DNA of 64,000 nt from Ypsolopha sequella (Eukaryota; Arthropoda; Insecta; Lepidoptera; Ypsolophidae): contig OW203997.1 in assembly GCA_934047225.1 (NCBI GenBank), positions 2,838,417 to 2,902,416 on the forward strand, written 5' to 3'. Positions within the stretch are counted from its first letter, which is position 1. Each line of letters opens with the position of its first letter. This document shows, piece by piece, positions 15,001-30,000 of the stretch. The notes under the pieces are model-generated. The model ran no database searches, was not told where the DNA came from, and was given only the letters and a program-made list of their open reading frames with translations. Made by a program: the position numbers and the translations under genes.

Positions 15001-18000
15001 ACATACTTCAATATGGTGAGTACGAAGTCGGCCATCGCCGACTTCTCGAAGTTCCGGTCGGCGAACGTTTCAAAGAACATGTAGCAGATCAGCCCCGGCA
15101 TCTCATCGCGGCTGCCTTCCGAGATGTGGTAGTCGAAACTGTCACAGAATTATAAGAACATGTAGCAAACATCTCATCGCGGCTGCCTTCCGGGTATAGA
15201 ACAACTTTTACTATGGAGCCAACCCTGAAATCTCAAAAAAAAATCTGCCCTTCCATACATTTCAGCCGAGCGGCATTGCATTTTTCTATGAAAAACTTTT
15301 TTTTTTTCGAGATACTGGGTTTGTTCCATAGTAAAAGTTGTTCTATATCATTGACTGAATAAGCTCTTCAAATATGGTAACACCTTTCTGTTACACGTTG
15401 TATATATGTTTTTTCAAACCTTTATCTTTACGTTGTAAGTAGCGTTACCTGATTGGAAAACTTTCGCTCGATAGATTTTATTTTTGAAAATGGTTTATTT
15501 TTGAGTGTTTTTTTGGTTTTGTGTTTAATCCATTTGATTTTTATGTGTCATATTTTACTATCAATACGAAAATCTTGTTTATTAACCAATGTAAGTTCAA
15601 AAATGACTTAAATGCAATATTGTAATTTTAGTCGATTTTAATCTTAAAATTAAGACTCGTTCTGAATCGTTTCGCGCATATTTTGGCGCACGCGATTTTC
15701 AACTTTATGAAAGTTAGTCTACGGGTTATAATTGCAAAGCCGCTGTGCGCCTAATGAAGGCCTCGTCTTAACATTTTCCCTTGATTTTTCAAACATTAAT
15801 TTCATAACAAAAAAAACAATTGACAGTATTATGTCAATAAATTAAAAAGTATGATCAAGTTTGGCGCTTGAAGCTCAAAAAACAAAAAGTGCGCTATGAA
15901 GGGTTAAGCTGTATTTTGACTAACTTCCTAAAATTGGCTGGTGGCAGAACTATTCCGTCGGTGTCCATCAGCTCCTCAAATTCATGTTTGCAGGGCACCA
16001 GGTGTAGTCGCATCAGTTCAGAGTACACATTGTTTAAGTTGTTCTGGAAATTAATGCAAAACACATAAATAGTCAAGGTGCGTGGCAGGGGTATGAATGC
16101 AAAATACAAAAATATTTATTTCAGACACATGGGTTAACACATAGAACTTAAATTTTAGTGGCTCCCAGACTAGACGATGGGTAGTCTGTTTCGTGGGTAC
16201 TGGTAAATAGTTTTGACAAATAGTTATTTAAACATTGTAACAGCTGTGCGTTAAAAAACTTAAACTAATCTTAAATCTAAGGACTCAATGGCACTGTTTA
16301 TGAATAAACACTTTATTGCACACAAATAAGAAGACAAGATAAACACAAAGAACAGATAGAAGGCAAGGGCAGTCAACCTTGGGAAAACATAAAAACATTT
16401 TTATCTTGGAAATTTAACTTAATCATTGCATAACATTATGTAAAAGTTATTTCAAACCTATAACCTAAACCATAGCCTCCTTATAGCCTCCTTTATTTCT
16501 CAAGCCGTGCTATGGAAATCTGGCAACATTGCGCGTGAACCGGTTTACGAAGTTTCATTTTTACCTGTCGCCATTAAGTTAATACGACCAAGTTACAAAT
16601 AAGCGAACGTTATGAACTTACCCACCGACTGGTAACCATTTTATTCTATCACATAATATTACGCTACTAATTTATCATTGGCGGTGATGCTACTAGATTT
16701 TGTACATGCTTCCAGTAGTGATAAGTTAGTCGGATACTACGTCACTTGATTTTGAACGAGCAGTTTGTTGATATGAAAATCGAAGAATTTAATGGTTTTT
16801 CTTTACGAAAAGACGCTTGTGATTGTATCAACTGTTTATGCTATAAAACAAGGTAAGTATTTTACAGTACTTTCAAAGTTTTAATGATAATTTGTAGTTG
16901 CAGTTGGTTTACAAGCAAGACAAGAACAAAGCGTAACTCTTACCTTTTCTCTGAGCGTAACTCATGTTTTATTTTCAGATGCCATTTCAGATTTCAGATT
17001 GCATATGTGATCCTTATTTTGACCATTTGCAAAGAGGAGGTCTGTCATTGCCTATAGTAGCCGTCAATAGAAATTGTGGACAATGTAAACAAAGCGCCAT
17101 GTTGTCTTTGTCTATGAATAGGTGAACTATCTAGAGATGGGTAAGTATGTGATTAAAATATGTTAGGTGCTTAATTAGTTTTCTTTATTTGACTCATCGC
17201 TAAAATATTCTGATGAATCGCTAGTCAAATCGCCCACGTTAGTTAAAAATGGTTACGTCACAGCGTCGTTGGCCGTATCTATTATCCCATCCAGTTCTTT
17301 CATTTTTTCTTCTACTTTTAGGACATGAGCTACACATTTTAGAGCAACGCTGGAAGATCACACAGCTCTCAATAGAATCACACACACGTTTATGTCAAAG
17401 ATTATGAAGTAAGGCTGTTAAAAAAGAATGACGGAATAAAATAACATCACGAATAAAATAGGTTTATATTCAAATAGATTGGTACATCACCAATTTTCAA
17501 AGACAATACAGATTCGATGAGAAAAAAATATGACAGCAATCTCGACGCAGTACAGAATTGATTATTGATTCTATGATTTTCTGTAATTAACTGGTGATTA
17601 TTGAATATTTCATGATGAAATACAGTGAATGACTGGTAAGACTTGATGCTTCATGATTTGGAATAATGTTAAATAAGACTCCGTGACAGAACCTTGAGAA
17701 AAATTGAGAAAACGGTTTGTTTACATAGTCCACAATTTCTATTGACGGCGACTTTACAGATTCCGTGAAATTTGTATGCTTTCATTTGCATGCCGACTTA
17801 AAAACCACTTTCTTTAAGTTGAATGATGTCCGAGGAATGTAGCATTGCTAACCATTTTAAGCTTAGAATCTGATTCATTTTTTACTGATATAAATGGATG
17901 TTGTGAAGCAGGCCACTCATTGAAACCATTATTCTGTACACTTTGTAAAATATTATCCAATATAATTTTAAATAATTTTACAAAAAATGTAAACAATTCA

Positions 18001-21000
18001 CATAATGAAAAGAAAACTCAATGTATTTTTAAATAATTAACAACTTCACAACACAGTATTTGTCCACTTATATCATACTTAGTTGGTTGTGGTTTATCTG
18101 AATAATGAAACCGTTTTAATAGTACATTTTAATTCTAGTGCGAGACGATTGATATTTCGAGTAACAACTGATTTTGACTGAACAAACAGTCAAGACGATA
18201 AATCAACATTTGCATGTGAGTCAAACAACGTTTTTAATACATCTGCGAAAAATTATATGAAAAAATGAAAAAAATATATGCCGCCATTACAAGAGACTTT
18301 TTGTGCCAAGAAAGTTAGTCTGATACAATTTTACCATTGTTTTACCAATGTTACAAAACAAAAGAAATGTCCACTATATAATATCTAGTATAGCTGTAAG
18401 GGTAGGGACTAATATCGGAATAGCTCTCCCTTACAGAAGGTACTCGTGATCCGAACGCGACGACCGACCGATACCACGAGTCCAGTTTGCCTTGGCAGGA
18501 TAATAGTGGAAATGAATTGTTAATTGTTATGTTAATAATGTTTAATTAATTAAATATAAATGTTACACTGTTATTGCAAGAGAAAAAGGAATATAAAATG
18601 TTATGTTATAAGGAATGTTAATGTTGATGAGAGGTACTAAACCAACTGACGTTTCTACAATTCTTTAGGCTTAACAATGTGTCGCTGGCAGTCATATCGA
18701 CATCCGGAAGGCACTAACTTGTCCTCAATACTTGTGGGCGCTGTGTTAGCAACCTTGACTTAAGTAAACTATTTCAATAGGAAATAATTATTAAGAAATG
18801 TTAATAAATAATAGATAATCTAAATGTGTGGACAAAGTCCGTACAATAGCACATAATCTAGTATATTTTAAGCAGGTACATTAGAAAAGTAAGTAACACA
18901 TCTAGCGTACCTACCTACTTACATCTTATAATTATGTAAGTACCTATCAATGTTGCAGAAATAAATTATAAAATCTCATATATTTTATTTTATTGTATTA
19001 GTGCAATCGTCAAGGTTTCAAACATGAAATAATTTCAAGATCCCATCAACGAGGCAGGATCCCTTTTAAATTAAATTTTCAATTAAATCTGCTGGTGGTC
19101 AAAACATACCAACCATAATTAATAAATATAAATAACAATTAATAATAAATAAAAATGCAATGTGACTTTTGTTGATATAGCTAAATTCATACTGGAGGCT
19201 TGGTTAGTGATTAGTATCATGGACCGATAACACTTTTTGGTATAATCGCAAAATAAAATGATGACCTTACATAGTAGATAACCCTGTCTGGGCTTGCGTT
19301 TTTACCTATTTTTTTACGAATTCACTAAAATAACCTTGATACTGACCACTTACCAAGTCTCCAGTATGAATTTGGCTATATCAACAAAAGTCACCTTGTA
19401 TAAAGTTATAAATTTTGACCACCAGCCGAGATGTAATCGGTTCACGAAGATCCTAAATGCGACGTTGCCAAACTTCATAGCACGGCTTGAGATAAAGAAG
19501 GCTGTGCCTAAACATAAAAATATACTACATACAAATACACACATAAATACACAGATACATATATACAGACAAACAGTAGCTTAGTCAGTAAGTCATCAGA
19601 GAGATGAGAGGTATTTTTTTTTTAAGTTGTATCTAAAAGAGGACACAGAAGGAAGATCGAGGGTTTGCGGAAATTCATTCCAGAGTCGAACTGCATTGAC
19701 CGTGAAGGATTTGGTTTTTACTATGTTAACAAGAAAACAATAAAAAGCTGATTTGTATGTACCTCTATTTTCTTTTTTTATTTGCAACCTAAACTCCCGG
19801 GGCTGTTCTGGGATACCGAGGTTACCTGAGGGTAATCTCGAAATACCAAATTATTAATGTATACTTAACTTATAGGTGGTTGAGCTGATACCGGGCTCGA
19901 CTGTGGAGGTACCACCATCTTACTTGGAGACCCCCTTGAAGTAATTTGGGGGAGAGTAAGAGGACAGCTCACAGGCAAAAAACCAGGAGGCCCACCATGC
20001 CTGGGACCGATGGATGGCGGCATATCCATCCCTAATAGCAGAGCCTTATATGGAACAGACTGGTGACGGACAGCGGCGTCACTGGTGCGAGGGTTCCGGC
20101 ACCATGCTCACCAACCCGCCTGCCCAGCGTGTGTGAGTATGGCGATTCTTCCAGGATGACCGCCGGGAGTGGCAAAGTCCTGGAAAGGCTTATGTCCAGC
20201 AGTGGACGAACTAGGCTGATGGATGCATGATGGACTTAACTTATATACATACATATACTCACGCCTGTGTCCCGGAGGGGTAAGCAAAGGCTACAGATTT
20301 CCATCAGCTACGATCCTGACACACCTTTTCCACATCCATCAATCGGAAAAGGCGATGTGTTACGCTTTTTAGGCATTCAGTTTGATAACCGTTCTCCCGC
20401 TACACAAACAAACGTGCAAGCTTACATTGAAACATTTCTTCTGCTGCAGGTTTGAGAAGTGCACGATCAGCGAGCAATAGCGCACGAACACTTTGAAGAT
20501 CTCAAGGTCCTCCGTGTTGAAGGCTTTGCTGTTGGTCTTGTTCATCAGCTGCACCACTCCTGGAAGGGCATACCGTACTATAATAATAAACACTTTATTG
20601 CACAAAAAACACAGATAAATACAGATTTAAGAGAAATACAGGGCAAAGGTTGACTTACTTCTGAAAGAAATTTCTTCCAGTCGACCATAAATGACAGAGA
20701 TGAAGAAACATTATACATTAAAGCCGATTTTGAAGGTTTTAGTTTTAAGATAAGAAACCTACTAAAAAACTTAATTTTAAATGACAGCACTATTTTTTGC
20801 TATTTTGAGGGGCACACTAACTAAAATTAACAAGCTTTTAGGGCGCTCCTAAGTTTAATTCACAGATAACGGACCACAGATAGGAATGGACCATTAATCA
20901 ACAATAATATTGACAATAATCAACATTTCGGGCGATTCCATTCGGTCAGTATGGCAAGCAATCAGTATTTCTACTTCTTGGTAGAATCACAACCATGTTG

Positions 21001-24000
21001 TAAATTATTTTATTTTAATATTTTAGTATTTTCCCCGGGGTTTTACTAACTGGAACATTGTTTTTGGACAACCTACTGATAAAATTCTTCAAGAAAGAGT
21101 ACCAGAACTGATCATTATCAAAATTAAATAATTTTATCTGTCACGTTCATAGTTATTTTAGTTATGTAGGTTATTTTTAAGATTATTGTCCTGGCAAAAC
21201 TTAACAACTTTGACAGACGTTGGACAGACGAGACGAGATGATAATTATTTTCTTTTCTTTGAAATTTTCGATATGAGTAACAGCAGTAAAAGCTCGAACA
21301 AGAGAAAGACAGACGAAGCCTCATGTTGGAGACTACATAGGTACATGCTCATGAATTTAGTGCGTGGTAAGTTTTGATCTAGATAAAATCAAAAATACCT
21401 TTTTTAAAACCTTCAATAGACTGGGTGCTAACGTTTATCTGCTTTTCTAGGAAACGGGGTTCATCCTCAAGTGGTGCAGATATGGAGAGACCTCGCCCTT
21501 CAAAATACGTTGGGACGTGCCAGAGATATAACATATAATGTACTCTTTGGATATGACGGAGCAAGCAAGTATGTATCTTTGTTTTTTTCCTTTCAAAGCC
21601 TAAAACAGAGATACTTTGAAGCCAGAAATCAACTGACATCACTTAACATTTTAGATACGCCCAGCATGCCTAAGCCGTGTCAAGATTTATCTCCTATAAC
21701 TTAATTATATTTGGTTAATAACTATTAATAAGCAACAAATGCTTTTGATGCAATTTCCACTTCAGCTTACTTAGGGTATTCCTTGCAAAAGTAAGCTCAA
21801 GGCTGTGAGCTGAGCAATAACCATCTTAGCCTGTATTTGCTTACATCCCTGACTAATTTGAAATCACATTTAGTTTCTAAGGGACCGCCCACATAGAGCC
21901 GCTTTCTGTTACTGTATTCTTTGTGACGGCTTGGATCTGTACATCTACAAAACTATGGCGGTCAAAAAGGTGCATTCTATTCATTATTCAGTATGCAGAA
22001 CGTGCTTTGGCCCCAAATAATTTCTTTTAAAATCTCTTAGATAATTAAACATGATATATTTATTTTCAGTCCAGCGCATGGTTCCGAGGCCATTGATGCA
22101 AGTGATACATGAAAATGCAAGGTCCAGTGAAGATGGTCTAAATGAATGAATGACCACTTGATCCTAAATGGCATGGCAGATGCAGTTCTGAGCATGGCCG
22201 AAAACATTTCCTGGATACTGATGTTATCTATGAGTAGAGATCATGAGTGATGACCAAATTTACTCCTAGTCGGTATGGGGCTGGTGCGCCCGAAGATGGC
22301 AGGACCCAATAGAAATCAAGAGTAACATAAATCTGATCCCCGATCTGGACTGCGATGTACTATTTTAACATTTGGTGTTTTAGTGCTATGAATTAAATCT
22401 AATTTATAAAATGTTTAATTTTTAATTTATCAAATCCTATTAGTAAAATGAAAGAGTTTCCATGACTCGGCAACATGTTCCTTGCCCTTCAGAGTCGAAT
22501 TCAAATTCAAATAGTTAATTTTGCAAAGTAGGTATATATAATACACTTTTTACACGTTAAATTTAATCTAATAAAAAGATATGTAATAAAATAATAAATG
22601 TACATGGATTAAAGGTTTATTTAATTTATGTAGCAATATATATACGATTAAAATTATAGGTAAAACATATATTATACAAGGTGAAATTCAATCAACCGCC
22701 CGAACCCATACCTGATCTGTTCGACATTAAGCTGTTCTACCTCGGCTTGATGGTTGTTTCTCGTTAAACCTAATTCATCTGCCTAGTGATCAATGAACAT
22801 GTTGTGCAGGCACAGTAGGCCAAAAAAATTGTTGCTGCTGTCTCACGAGAGTTTGTTGCTTTAACAAGTAATGAAATCTATTATTCGGGTAGCAACTCAT
22901 AGCTCGGAAGCGTTGAACGACACCACAGACGCTAGTGCTCCCATAAACCTTAGTATGTGTTTCTTATAGTTTTTGTATACGAGAGCAACTACGATGTTAT
23001 CCCTCATCATACCTTACCATCATACAAGGCTCGCAAGTTGTATGTAAATGGACAAATTTTGGAAAAACTGCAATTTAAAAATGTGTTTGATTGAAGTGTG
23101 TACATGTCGAGAGCAACTACGATGTTCTCCCTCATCATACCTTACCATCATACAAGGGTCGCAAACTGTATGTAAGTGGATAAATCTACTCTTTTCAATA
23201 GAAATAAAACGTAGATGTGTCATCAGGTTATAACACAAATTTTGGCAAAACTGCAATTCAAAAATGTATTTGATTGAAGTGTGAACGTGTCGAAGAATGT
23301 TTTTAATACGGTACACATCTATTTCTATCACAAAACTGTAAAATACTACAGGAAAACTCGTCGGAAAATTTAGTCAGTTTTTATGAGGGACCTTATGAGC
23401 AGCTGATTAAAATCTTACTAAAAATACTAAATTTACTCAAGTGGCAGCTCTAAACTGTGCCGTGAAAATACCAAAACACATAAGTTGAGTAAATTAGTGC
23501 TGTCAAACATAAATTTAGTAGATTTTAGGTTTGACGTTTATAAATTCGTGACTTGAAAATGGCTCTTCGTTTTAATCACAACTTAGTGTAAATTTAGATA
23601 CGTCAAACTAAAACTAAAACCTTCAAAATCAGCTTTACTGGCTTATTGAAATTTAAAATGAGTGTATAATGAGTGATATAAATATGTATGTAACTATAAT
23701 AAATATAATAGTCAACATACACTACTAACCTAACGACCTAACGGTCTAAAAACTAAACAAAGAGTAGGTATTAAAATAATATATATATATATCACCATAA
23801 CGGTGAAGGAAAACATCGTAAGGAAACCTGCATGCCCTAATTAGCGTGTAGTTGTGCTCCAAGAACGGCGATAGGGTTCACCATTCATAACGTTTGGGCA
23901 TAATAATCGTCGGTGAAGCGCGGGTGTACCGAGTGTGGACTGTGACTTGCATTTCACAGTTCACACTCGGAACACCTCTGAACCTCTTCAGGGATTCATG

Positions 24001-27000
24001 TCGTGATGACATATTCATGTATTTTATTTTATCACCAAATTAAATATATCTTACAAAAATTGTATTTAATGTGATTTCATAAATATATGAAAATAGCTTT
24101 TGCCCGCGGCTTCGCACGCGCTGATTTAGTTTGCATTTTTCCGGGATGAAAAGTGGCCTATGTCACACTCCGGCCCATAAACTACCCTTATGCAAAAATT
24201 CACGTCGTTCCATTGCTGCATGAAAGAAGGACAAACCAACAAACATACTTTCGCATTTATACGGGCATAAAATATTTTCATAATATACAAGGTGAATTTT
24301 TGATCATCGTCCAAATTCATACTGGTGGCTTGGTAAGTGATCAGTATCATGGATCAATAACAATTTTGGTGAAATTCGTGAAATGAAATTTCGACTCCCC
24401 ATAGTGATTCACTCGGGAGTGAAACTGAATTTCTATGGGAAGCCGAAATTTCAATTTACTAATTTCACAAAAATTGTTACTAATCCAAGATACTGATCAC
24501 TTATTAAGCCTCCAGTATGAATTTGGACGATGATCAAAAAGTCACCTTGTATAGTTATTTCATCATTTTTACAGTACGTGCGTACATAATTATGTTTCAA
24601 CTCATAAGCACGTAAAAGGTTCTATTTAGCATTCGAAATCTGCGTGTAGAAGTGCATTTTATCCGCTAGCGTGAAAAAGGTTTTTAAAATGCGGCACTTA
24701 TTGCTCATAGCAAATTCAAATTCAAATAGGTTAGTTTGTTAAGTAGGTATACATAATACACTTTTTACAAGTCAAATTTAATTTTAAAAATATATATGTA
24801 ATAAAATAATAAATATACATGAACTAAATTAAATATTTATTTAATTTATGTAGCAATATACAAGGTGAATTTGTGAACATCGTCCAAATTCTTGGACGAT
24901 CTTGGTGATCAGCATCATGAACCAATAACGATTTTTGTAAAATTCATAAAATTAAATTTCGACTCTCCATAGTGATTCACTCAGGAGTAGGAGTGAATTA
25001 CTATGGAAAGTCGAATTTTCATTATACGGATTTCACAAAAATTGTGACCTTTTCATGATGCTGATCACTTACCAAGCCTCCAGGATGAATTTGGACGATG
25101 ATCAAAAAGTCACCTTGTATATACACGATTAAAATGATAGGTAAAATCTATAATTATACAAGGTGAAATCCAATCAACCGCCCGAACCCATACCGGAGAC
25201 CCGGCCAGGGACCATGAACAAGGTTCAATGATCACCAACCGAGCCCACAGCACGAATCCAGGCGAATATCTTCAAGGCAACCTTTGGTAGCAATTTATCT
25301 TAAGTTAATCAGATAATTAGAATTCCCATAGCTTAATTTTTAAAAGATTATTTTTTTAATTTTTTTAAGAGAATATGCGCCATTTTAGGTTCATACTTTT
25401 CATTATTTTGGTATATAAATTAACCATTATTGTGTTATGAATTTTTAAAGAACTGTCCGATATGACGTCAATTGGGAATTTTAGACATTACACTGATTGT
25501 GATGTGTGATTGCTTATAAAAAAGTGGTCTGTCTCTGTCTGTCTACTCATCTGTCATCTAGCTGTCAAATTAGTCTGAAGCAAATTAGTATAAATTTATC
25601 TTGATAGCAAAGGACACATTTCTAAACAGCCATTTCTCAAGTGACATCACACGAAGGCAAATGGAAGTTGCAGCTTTTTCGCAAAAATAGACCACAAGTT
25701 CTAAAATACGGCTTATTAAACCTAAATCTCGAAATGGTTTTCGAATTAACACACCTAACATAATTTAATCTAAGCGAATTGGTGCAAATAATATTTCCAG
25801 AACCACAGCTTCAAATGAAAGTCCTCACCAATAACCCCATTCTTGTCCAAGATGGGTGCGACGAGCGTTCCGCGCACCATAGTCCCGGTCACCGGGTCCA
25901 CCTCCTTGTGGAACCGAGGATCCGTGTACGCGTTCCGTAAGTTTAGCGTCTCGCCGGTACGGGCAACGTACGCGGCCGGACTCTGCTCGGCGCTGAAACT
26001 GAATTATACAAGGTGACTTTTTGATCATCGTCCAAATTCATACTGGAGGCTTGATAAGTGATCAGTATCTTGAAATTTCGTTTTCCCATAGAAATTCACT
26101 TCCAGTTCCGAGTGAATGACTATGGGGAGTCGAAATTTCATTTTACGAATTTTACAAAAATTGTTATTGATCCATGATACTGATCACTTACCAAGCCACC
26201 AGTATGAGTTTGGACGATGATCAAAAAGTCACCTTGTATAGATAGTAGATGCTAGTGATTGTTCGCACTTGGTGGAATTTATAAAACATTGTTTAAAAAA
26301 CACTTGTACTTATCCACATATTATTATAACTTTATTATGCCCGACCGGTTTCGCTGTAATGAATTCATTTATTGCACGTCATTTTAGACATGGTTGTAGT
26401 GTAAATTATTTCTTTGTTAGTTAGGATGTGTAAAAGGCCCTAGAAAATGCTTTACAGCGAAACCGGTCGGGCATAATACAGTTATAATAATATGTGGATA
26501 AGTAAAAGTGTTTTTTTAAACAATGAATTATATAGTTTTTTGAAGTGGATACTACTTTGTTTGGATCTCGTATAATTGGGGGGCATGTTCAGAATTTGTA
26601 CGTCACTTCTGGGAAAAACTTTTTTAACAATGGTTCATTTGATTTGTGGTTATAGATTATTACGTTTTTAATTGTTCATTGGTTATTTACCAAGTTAATG
26701 CTTTTTTTATCGGAAAAAGGAAAATTTTGAAATGACCTCGTAAGCGAATGCGCTGCCATCACTGACATATTATTATGATATCTATTTCCACCATTAATTC
26801 TTTCCTCTATCTATAATATCCTAAAATCTATGATTGAGTAAAAAGGTGACTTAAGAAGTACCCACTTTAATAATTTAGGGTTGTATCTCTGACACAACCC
26901 GCTCCTTTTTAGGGTTCGGTAGTACCTAAAAGGTAAAAGGAACCTTTATGGTGAGACTCCGTTGTCCGTCCGTCCGTATGTCACAGCCTCATAACTTTAG

Positions 27001-30000
27001 CACAGTTGAAGATAAAGACATGAAATTTGGCACAAAAATAGCATTAATTTGGCCACATATTACTATGTAAAAAATTTATAAAAAAATTTAAATTGTTCAA
27101 AATATTTCCAAAACAAAAGTGAGAAAAATAAAAAATATTATCCTAAAAATACGATATGGGTATCAAATTGTAGAAATTAAAAAGTTGATTGTAAAAATAT
27201 ATACTATTACTATATTTACTGGCACTGGTTTCGAGAAATCTTTAAAAAACCACAAAAATATGTATGTCCTCCCACCCTTATCTCTGAAACAAAATGTAAA
27301 TTATACATCATAATCGGCCAATTATAGGAAAACTATAACGATTTAAAAAAAGTTGAGCACAAATGAGAAATATAATATAAAAAAAGTAAAATAAATGAAA
27401 TCAATATTTTACAAAAATACAATATGGGTATCAAATTGTAGGTATTAAAAAGCTGATAGTAAAAATATGTATTTTGGTTATATTTAATTGCATATATTTC
27501 GAGAAACCCTTGAAAAACCATAAAAAATGTATGTCCCCCCTTACCTCCAAAACTGGTGGACCGAAAAATATGAAAAAAATCATGGTAGTATGTGCACAGA
27601 ATAAAATACTACGTACAGAAGAATCACTTTGCAAAAACATTGAAATAAATAGCTACTCTCGCTAAGCAGCAATAAAGTACAAACTAGCTTGCACCCGCCG
27701 TTCGGCAACTTTTTATAATTACCTACAGTCAGGTACCACACGTGCGTGCAAGCGAGAATGTATGGAATTACTACGCGCTAGAGCTTCTTTTACTGTGACG
27801 GCCTCAAGGTCATAAATCACTGTTCACTCGGTAGGGTTGTTTAAAACGTTGCACGCGTGAAAGAGGTATTTTATAAGGTGCTTATGGAGCCAAATTAATA
27901 CTGGATGCTTGGTAAATGATCAGTATCACGGATCGATAACAAGTATTGTTAATTTCACAAAATTATATGTTGACCTACCTACCATAGTAATTGACTCTTC
28001 GCTAGGCTTGCGTTTGTAGGGAACAGGGTTTTTTAAAATAAGGAAATAATTTTCGAATTTCCCAAAAAAGGTCATCGAACCTTGATACTGACAACTTACC
28101 GTGTCTTCAGTATGAATTTGGCTGCATAAATTAATGTAACCATATATTTTAGTTTGTAAAATTATTTATAAATGAATGATGTAATATTTTGTTTTATTAC
28201 TCATACATTATATACGACAACTGTATTGTATATAGATAAATAGACCTGACATGCATCTTGACTGAGAGTTAATTATTTGTATATTTATATTTTGACGACC
28301 TAATAAAGTATCAAGTATGTATGTAAGCTTTCTTTGACTATCCATAGCCAGAACAGAACATAAAAAGTCGAGACGCGTAGGTACAAGTGACAACGTGTAT
28401 CACAGAGCGTGCGTAACACTCGACTGACTCTAGTGCCGACGACGGGTTGCGTCGCGGTAGGTATCTATCGCGGGTCACGTGGTCAAGTGAGACCCCCCTG
28501 GTATGTGTTTACGGAAAGATTACAGGAAAAATAAAGCGGTTGAGAAATTCACGAAAAAAAATTACAAAATTTAATTTATCATCCACAATACGTACGAGTC
28601 TGACTCGCACTTGGCCGGGTTTTAACAAGGGATCTGTTGATTTGATTACGTTTTTCAATTGTTTATTGGTTATTTACCAAGTTAATGTTTTTTTTTAATC
28701 GGAATAATGAAAATTTCGAAATGACCTCGTAAGCGAATGCGCTGCCATCACTGACATATTATTATGATATCTATTTCCACCATTAATTCTTTCCTCTATC
28801 TATAATATCCTAAAATCTATGATTGAGTAAAAAGGTGACTTAAGAAGTACCCATTTTAATCATTTTTGGTCATCACGGTCTTCTCCGTAGAGTTGGACCA
28901 GCCATCGTCCCACATGTCAGCCAGCAACTGTTCACCGGGTTGGTTGCGGTCGACGATATAGAATGACGACCTCATCGCTCCCAGGAATGGCTTTACTGAA
29001 CGATACTCACTTGACCTTCATCTTCTTTTTAGCCATCATGGTCTTCTCCGTAGAGTTGGACCAGCCATCGTCCCACATGTCAGCCAGCAACTGTTCACCG
29101 GGTTGGTTGCGGTCGACGATATAGAATGACGACCTCATCGCTCCCAGGAATGGCTTTACTGAACGATACTCACTTGACCTTCATCTTCTTTTTAGCCATC
29201 ATGGTCTTCTCCGTAGAGTTGGACCAGCCATCGTCCCACATGTCAGCCAGCAACTGTGCACCGGGTTGGTTGCGGTCGACGATATAGAATGACGACCTCA
29301 TCGCTCCCAGGAATGGCTTTACTGAACGATACTCACTTGACCTTCATCTTCTTTTTAGCCATCATGGTCTTCTCCGTAGAGTTGGACCAGCCATCGTCCC
29401 ACATGTCAGCCAGCAACTGTTCACCGGGTTGGTTGCGGTCGACGATATAGAATGACGACCTCATCGCTCCCAGGAATGGCTTTACTGAACGATACTCACT
29501 TGACCTTCATCTTCTTTTTAGTCATCATGGTCTTCTCCGTAGAGTTGGACCAGCCATCGTCCCACATGTCAGCCATCAACTGTTCACCGGGTTGGTTGCG
29601 GTCGACGATATAGAATGACGACCTCATCGCTCCCAGGAATGGCTTTACTGAACGATACTCACTTGACCTTCATCTTCTTTTTAGCCATCATGGTCTTCTC
29701 CGTAGAGTTGGACCAGCCATCGTCCCACATGTCAGCCAGCAACTGTTCACCGGGTTGGTTGCGGTCGACGATATAGAATGACGACCTCATCGCTCCCAGG
29801 AATGGCTTTACTGAACGATACTCACTTGACCTTCATCTTCTTTTTAGCCATCATGGTCTTCTCCGTAGAGTTGGACCAGCCATCGTCCCACATGTCAGCC
29901 AGCAACTGTTCACCGGGTTGGTTGCGGTCGACGATATAGAATGACGACCTCATCGCTCCCAGGAATGGCATTACTGAACGATACTCACTTGACCTTCATC

